Below are positions 60,983 to 64,000 of a stretch of 64,000 nucleotides of DNA, piece by piece. Every line of letters starts with the position of its first letter. Within the stretch, counting starts at the first letter, position 1. The translations under genes were made by a program, and so were the position numbers. The DNA comes from Paraspadella gotoi (taxonomy: Eukaryota; Chaetognatha): contig CM119267.1 of NCBI GenBank assembly GCA_051294375.1, positions 25,183,783-25,247,782 of the forward strand. The letters run 5' to 3'. The notes beneath the pieces were generated by a model. That model was not told where the DNA came from and ran no database searches. It worked only from the letters and a program-made list of their open reading frames with translations.

Positions 60983-61171
60983 TTAATTTTCTTGTTCTTT
61001 TGTTCCACAAACAAATTTGGTTTTCCGCTTCGAAGACGACGTCAGCCCCACCTTCGCTGCCGAGGAACCGAGATCGTGACGCATCGCCTCGAACGTTCGC
61101 CCGTAATTCCCCTTAGTCTGATGGTCTTTTTCTGGGGTCGTTAATGATAATTTTACGAGTTTCGGTGACAT
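60983..61171 (-). CDS. Small hypothetical ORF, 62 residues
   Basis: ATG at 61171 and stop at 60983. Composition is coding-like (GC-rich third positions), with a Lys/Ser-rich basic middle ending TSSSKRKTKFVCGTKEQEN. Not recognised. It could be a whole small gene or an exon. A candidate plus-strand first exon starts 42 bp away in the opposite direction. Confidence 0.35.
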   Translation of the reverse strand: MSPKLVKLSLTTPEKDHQTKGNYGRTFEAMRHDLGSSAAKVGLTSSSKRKTKFVCGTKEQEN

Positions 61172-61212
61172 TATTTAAAATATAACGATGAAACCTTAAT
61201 AAACAATTGTTG

Positions 61213-61313
61213 ATGTTACTCTCCGTAGTTGCTCCTTCTTTGTCCACCTCTTTTGTGACAGATTCAAGACTCTCGTTCGTTGACGAGAATTACGCTCCAA
61301 CAAAAGTTAATAA
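61213..61313 (+). CDS. Candidate first exon, unknown gene
   Basis: ATG at 61213 opens a frame MLLSVVAPSLSTSFVTDSRL that reaches a consensus-like donor (aataa/gtgagtg) at 61313; read through, it ends in TGA at once. No matching second exon was identified, so this is only a candidate. Confidence 0.2.
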
Positions 61314-61465
61314 GTGAGTGTAACTGCAGTGATCCAATTAAAATATTAAAGGATTGGATGTATGTTTGCGCCTATTATTTTATTTGAAAAACGTGGTTTC
61401 TATTATTTTATAGTGCATGTGCGCCTTTTATCCTTGGCAGTGTCATCATTATTATTTATCATTAT

Positions 61466-62117
61466 TTAAATTTGCATTTTGCTACCACTTTTGGACGAAC
61501 TGTTAGGACCCGCCGTCCGTCCTCCTCCTAAAACGCCCCCGAGAATATTCGACGAATATTTGAGGAAACTCCTCAACCCCGGCGAGATGCTTCGGTAGTC
61601 CAGAGATTCTTCAAAGGCATGATTTGGTGGCTTGAGCAGATCGACGATCAAATAGTCTCTTTATTTCTCTGAGTTTATGAAGAGTTTAAAAAGGGTACCT
61701 TAATAAAATAATCAAAGCATATAGATATTCAAACAGTACAACAAGAATAATTATCAAAATCATTATTTAAACACTCAAAAGAATTACAAAAATCAGTATA
61801 AATTCAAAAACCAATGAATAAACTAAAGCACGAATGACGAAATGATCCAAACGATAAATCCCTGTGACAAAGTCAAGTTCAAACTCAGATATCACGATTC
61901 GCGAGTCTTTGGATCTAACAGAACTATTATTAATTTGTGGCATAAAAGTATGATACATATCAATTTTTTTCCGAAATGTTGCATCATTGTTCTTCAGGTC
62001 ATCTATTACTCCTTTAATTTTTTGTGCGTTTTTTTTTTCACTACCGAATTTTTCATCGGAGGAGTCGCTTCCACAATCTACACATCTATGGTTGTATTTG
62101 GAGAAATACCTTGTTTC
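61466..62117 (-). CDS. Candidate exons of an unknown gene
   Basis: Two minus-strand open segments look protein-like. Segment 62117-61770 contains YNHRCVDCGSDSSDEKFGSE and SRIVISEFELDFVTGIYRLD. Segment 61660-61466 contains LLKPPNHAFEESLDYRSISP and LGGVLGGGRTAG before a stop. A donor after VIRAL (GTTTAT) and acceptors near 61655 exist, but the phases I tried do not join cleanly. The first segment is AT-rich and also open on the plus strand. Not recognised. Confidence 0.3.
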
Positions 62118-62210
62118 TTAGTTCACTTTACTCACGAAAATATTTTCTAGCTGTTCTTTACACTGTTAAAAATGATATTTGTTCAGATAGCGCATTAGTC
62201 TTTCAAAAGA

Positions 62211-62969
62211 ATGGTCGGAGAGGGAGATCGTCGAATCTTTGTCGGTCATCTTCCGCCCGACGTCCGCAACAAGGACCTCGAAAATCTTTTCCGCAAATTC
62301 GGCCCAATCGTTTTCGTCGACGTGCAGAGAAATAAACGTGGGCCACCCTTCGCCTACGTAGAGTTCGAGCAGCCGGAGGACGCCGCCGACGCTGTCGCAG
62401 AGCAAAACGGTCGACGCTTCGCCGGTGAACGATTACGAGTCGAGTTTCCTCGCGGATCCGGAGTTACCCGCTGCTCGGAACGTCAAGAAAGTCTTCCCCG
62501 TCGTTCCGTCCACCGATGTCTAGTCTCTGGCCTTCCAGCTTCGGCCACTTTGAGAGAGCTTAAAGAACGCATGGGCGATGCGGGGAAAGTTTGTTTCGCC
62601 GACGTGTTGGGCGAAGGGGTGGGCGTCGTCGAGTTCTCGAGCCGAGATGAAATGTTTATGGCCGAATCGAAGCTAAACGACACAGTTTTCCGGTGGCAAA
62701 GTGGGGAAGATTCTCTTCTCAAAGTTTTTGTGGATCCGAAGCGTGACATCGGGAAAAAGAGGAGCCGATCTCCCCGCGACTCTGATCGTAGTCCGCTTCT
62801 GTTTGCCCACCGACGTCCTCTTCTCAACTCTGATCGTCGTCCTCTTCTCAACGCCGACTTTCGTCCTTTTCTCAACGCTGTCCGTCGATCCATTCTTGAA
62901 TCGGCTCGTTATCCTCTGCTCAATGCTCGTCGTAGGCACCTTCCAATCCCAATGATGCGCGATGATTAG
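62211..62969 (+). CDS. SRSF1: Intronless SRSF1-like RNA-binding protein
   Basis: SR-family splicing-factor relative of 252 residues in one exon. RRM1 (about 8-82) is very close to SRSF1: RIFVGHLPPDVRNKDLENLF, GPPFAYVEFEQPEDAADAV, LRVEFPRG. RRM2 (about 101-165) is of the pseudo-RRM type (CLVSGLPAS, CFADVLGEGVGVVEF), but the SWQDLKD signature is changed to TLRELKE. After a short KKRSRSPRDSDRS the RS domain is replaced by about six 8-residue repeats of the type RRPLLNSD/RRPLLNAD/FRPFLNAV (62787-62942). No intron in an intron-rich neighbourhood, together with the altered tail, suggests a retrocopy. The frame is open throughout, so it may be expressed. Confidence 0.85.
   Translation: MVGEGDRRIFVGHLPPDVRNKDLENLFRKFGPIVFVDVQRNKRGPPFAYVEFEQPEDAADAVAEQNGRRFAGERLRVEFPRGSGVTRCSERQESLPRRSVHRCLVSGLPASATLRELKERMGDAGKVCFADVLGEGVGVVEFSSRDEMFMAESKLNDTVFRWQSGEDSLLKVFVDPKRDIGKKRSRSPRDSDRSPLLFAHRRPLLNSDRRPLLNADFRPFLNAVRRSILESARYPLLNARRRHLPIPMMRDD
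62787..62942 (+). repeat. 24-bp coding tandem repeat (R-R-P-L-L-N-x-x)
   Basis: Imperfect 24-nt units such as cgtcctcttctcaacgc form the C-terminal tail of the SRSF1-like protein. Period-keeping substitutions suggest amplification in frame. Confidence 0.7.
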
Positions 62970-63565
62970 TGTTTTTAATTAGTTTAGACCGAAAACTTGT
63001 CCGATTCTCTTTACAGTGAAATTTTTTTTTTATTTTTGCGAGGTCGTCGTTGATAGTTCTAGTTGTTTTTCAAGTATTTTTCAGGGCTAACCGAGTTCTA
63101 TTCGTCTTTACTGTCTTCTCATTCATTGGCCATCACGCAGTTCCTTTTCATTAATATCGACCAGTCTTCAGTGCTAATCTCTTCGGAATTCATTTACCGG
63201 AAACTACCTCTTGAAGTGGAGTCCACGAAGATTTCCATTTTCGGTCGATGATTATGATTGGTAAAATTCTAGATTCGCCGACTATGATTTTCGCTTCTTA
63301 TCCTTAGGAATATAAACAATTAAACATTTAAAAATTTTACGTATTCCTGAAGAAAAATAGTCAGCTGTTACCTAATTACCCTAACCCTAAACCCTCCTTC
63401 ACAGTAACCACAGTCGGTGAATGTAGAAATAAGCCAAGAGGGAGTTTGAAAACCAACTTTAATTCATCGCTTTATTTTTATGTTAGAATTAGACGACTTT
63501 ACTTTCCAGCCCAAGGACCTTCAACTATTACTAAACAATCTTAACCAAAAGCGCCGACGACGATC
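62970..63565. other. Intergenic, nothing firm
   Basis: Spacer between two plus-strand genes. A short plus-strand frame (63063-63251) has no support. Two adjacent ccctaa units near 63382 are too few to be telomeric. Confidence 0.5.
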
Positions 63566-64000
63566 ATGGATTTTCTCTTTGGTAAAAAGAAGACTCCCGA
63601 CGAAATGCTGCGCCAGAACCAACGGGCGCTTAACAAAGCAATGAGAGAACTGGACAGAGAAAGAACCAAAATGGAACAACAGGAGAAAAAAATCATCGCC
63701 GACATTAAAAAAATGGCTAAACAAGGCCAAATGGACGCGGTTAAGATCATGGCCAAAGATCTGGTCAGGACCAGACGTTACGTCAAAAAGTTCATGTTAA
63801 TGAGAGCTAACATTCAGGTTCTGTATTAGTATTTTCACAACTTAATTCCCATCTCACGTTTTCAATTAAAGTAAAAGCTTATTTTAATCGATTTACAGGC
63901 CGTTTCTCTCAAGATTCAAACTTTAAAATCACAAAACACTATGGCGCAAGCGATGAAAGGCGTCACCCGTGCCATGCAAAAGATGAACAACCAACTTAAA
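63566..64000 (+). CDS. CHMP2A: CHMP2A, ESCRT-III subunit (5' part)
   Basis: Charged multivesicular body protein 2A (yeast Vps2), part of the ESCRT-III filament that pinches off endosomal and other membranes. Exon 1, 63566-63817, encodes MDFLFGKKKTPDEMLRQNQR and the basic helical hairpin through RRYVKKFMLMRANIQ. Donor CAG/gttctg and acceptor tttacag join in phase 0 to exon 2 (63899 to the window end), which continues AVSLKIQTLKSQNTMAQAMK. In all, 118 of the usual roughly 222 residues are present; the acidic helices and MIM motif lie beyond the window. The match to the animal family is almost complete, so the call is secure. Confidence 0.95.

Noticed and set aside
62024-62335. Plus-strand frame entering the SRSF1-like gene from upstream
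   Set aside because: Out of frame with the RRM and starts in AT-rich DNA; the ATG at 62211 fits the family start.

Overview
The window is eukaryotic and almost certainly from an invertebrate animal. Its genes have introns, coding exons are GC-rich, and introns and intergenic DNA are very AT-rich and full of repeats. The gene set is animal-like: beta-1,4-galactosyltransferase, a WWE-WWE-RING-DTC Deltex, CHMP2A, PWP2 and SHQ1. An early-branching animal such as a sponge would fit, but I cannot name the species. Exon joins were checked by splice-site sequence, reading phase and alignment from memory to well-known family members.

Layout: 1-195 holds the 5' part of an unknown minus-strand gene. 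Then, all on the minus strand, come B4GALT-a (4390-8803), B4GALT-b (10047-11865), SHQ1 (12080-31611) and PWP2 (31859-55105, with an earlier in-frame ATG at 55111), followed by a Deltex gene (57043-60063). SHQ1 has a first intron of 16.6 kb as assembled. A previously hidden three-exon plus-strand gene (15040-18341) lies inside that intron and encodes a 96-residue cysteine-rich secreted or membrane-anchored protein. At the right end are an intronless SRSF1-like gene (62211-62969, plus) and the first two exons of CHMP2A (63566-64000, plus). PWP2 (SSU processome) and SHQ1 (H/ACA RNP assembly) lie head-to-tail 247 bp apart and both serve ribosome biogenesis. The two galactosyltransferases are Golgi glycosylation enzymes.

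The middle, about 17-48 kb, is heavily duplicated, and much of that looks like an assembly effect. The blocks 30.97-36.77 kb (A) and 41.21-47.64 kb (B) are direct copies carrying SHQ1 exon 1, the last four PWP2 exons and a transposable element. With block A, PWP2 gives an unbroken 916-codon frame; block B is broken by many one-base indels in PWP2, yet is the cleaner copy over part of the transposon. Blocks 22.32-28.13 kb and 38.04-41.2 kb are indel-riddled copies of 17.06-22.29 kb (and of 27.8-28.1 kb). N-runs of 10 and 25 bases, some with duplicated flanks, sit at the joins. Unmerged haplotypes plus unpolished long-read gap filling explain this best.

Repeats: four interspersed families can be separated by eye. 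F1 is a long-armed foldback element. F2 is a TIR element with a full-length and an internally deleted form. F3 is a dispersed AT-rich repeat of about 1.6 kb. F4 is a foldback of about 0.7 kb with the terminus cagaaggcttcatatt. There are also two tRNA-derived SINE-like units and a 1-kb minisatellite whose unit core is a perfect 12-bp palindrome.
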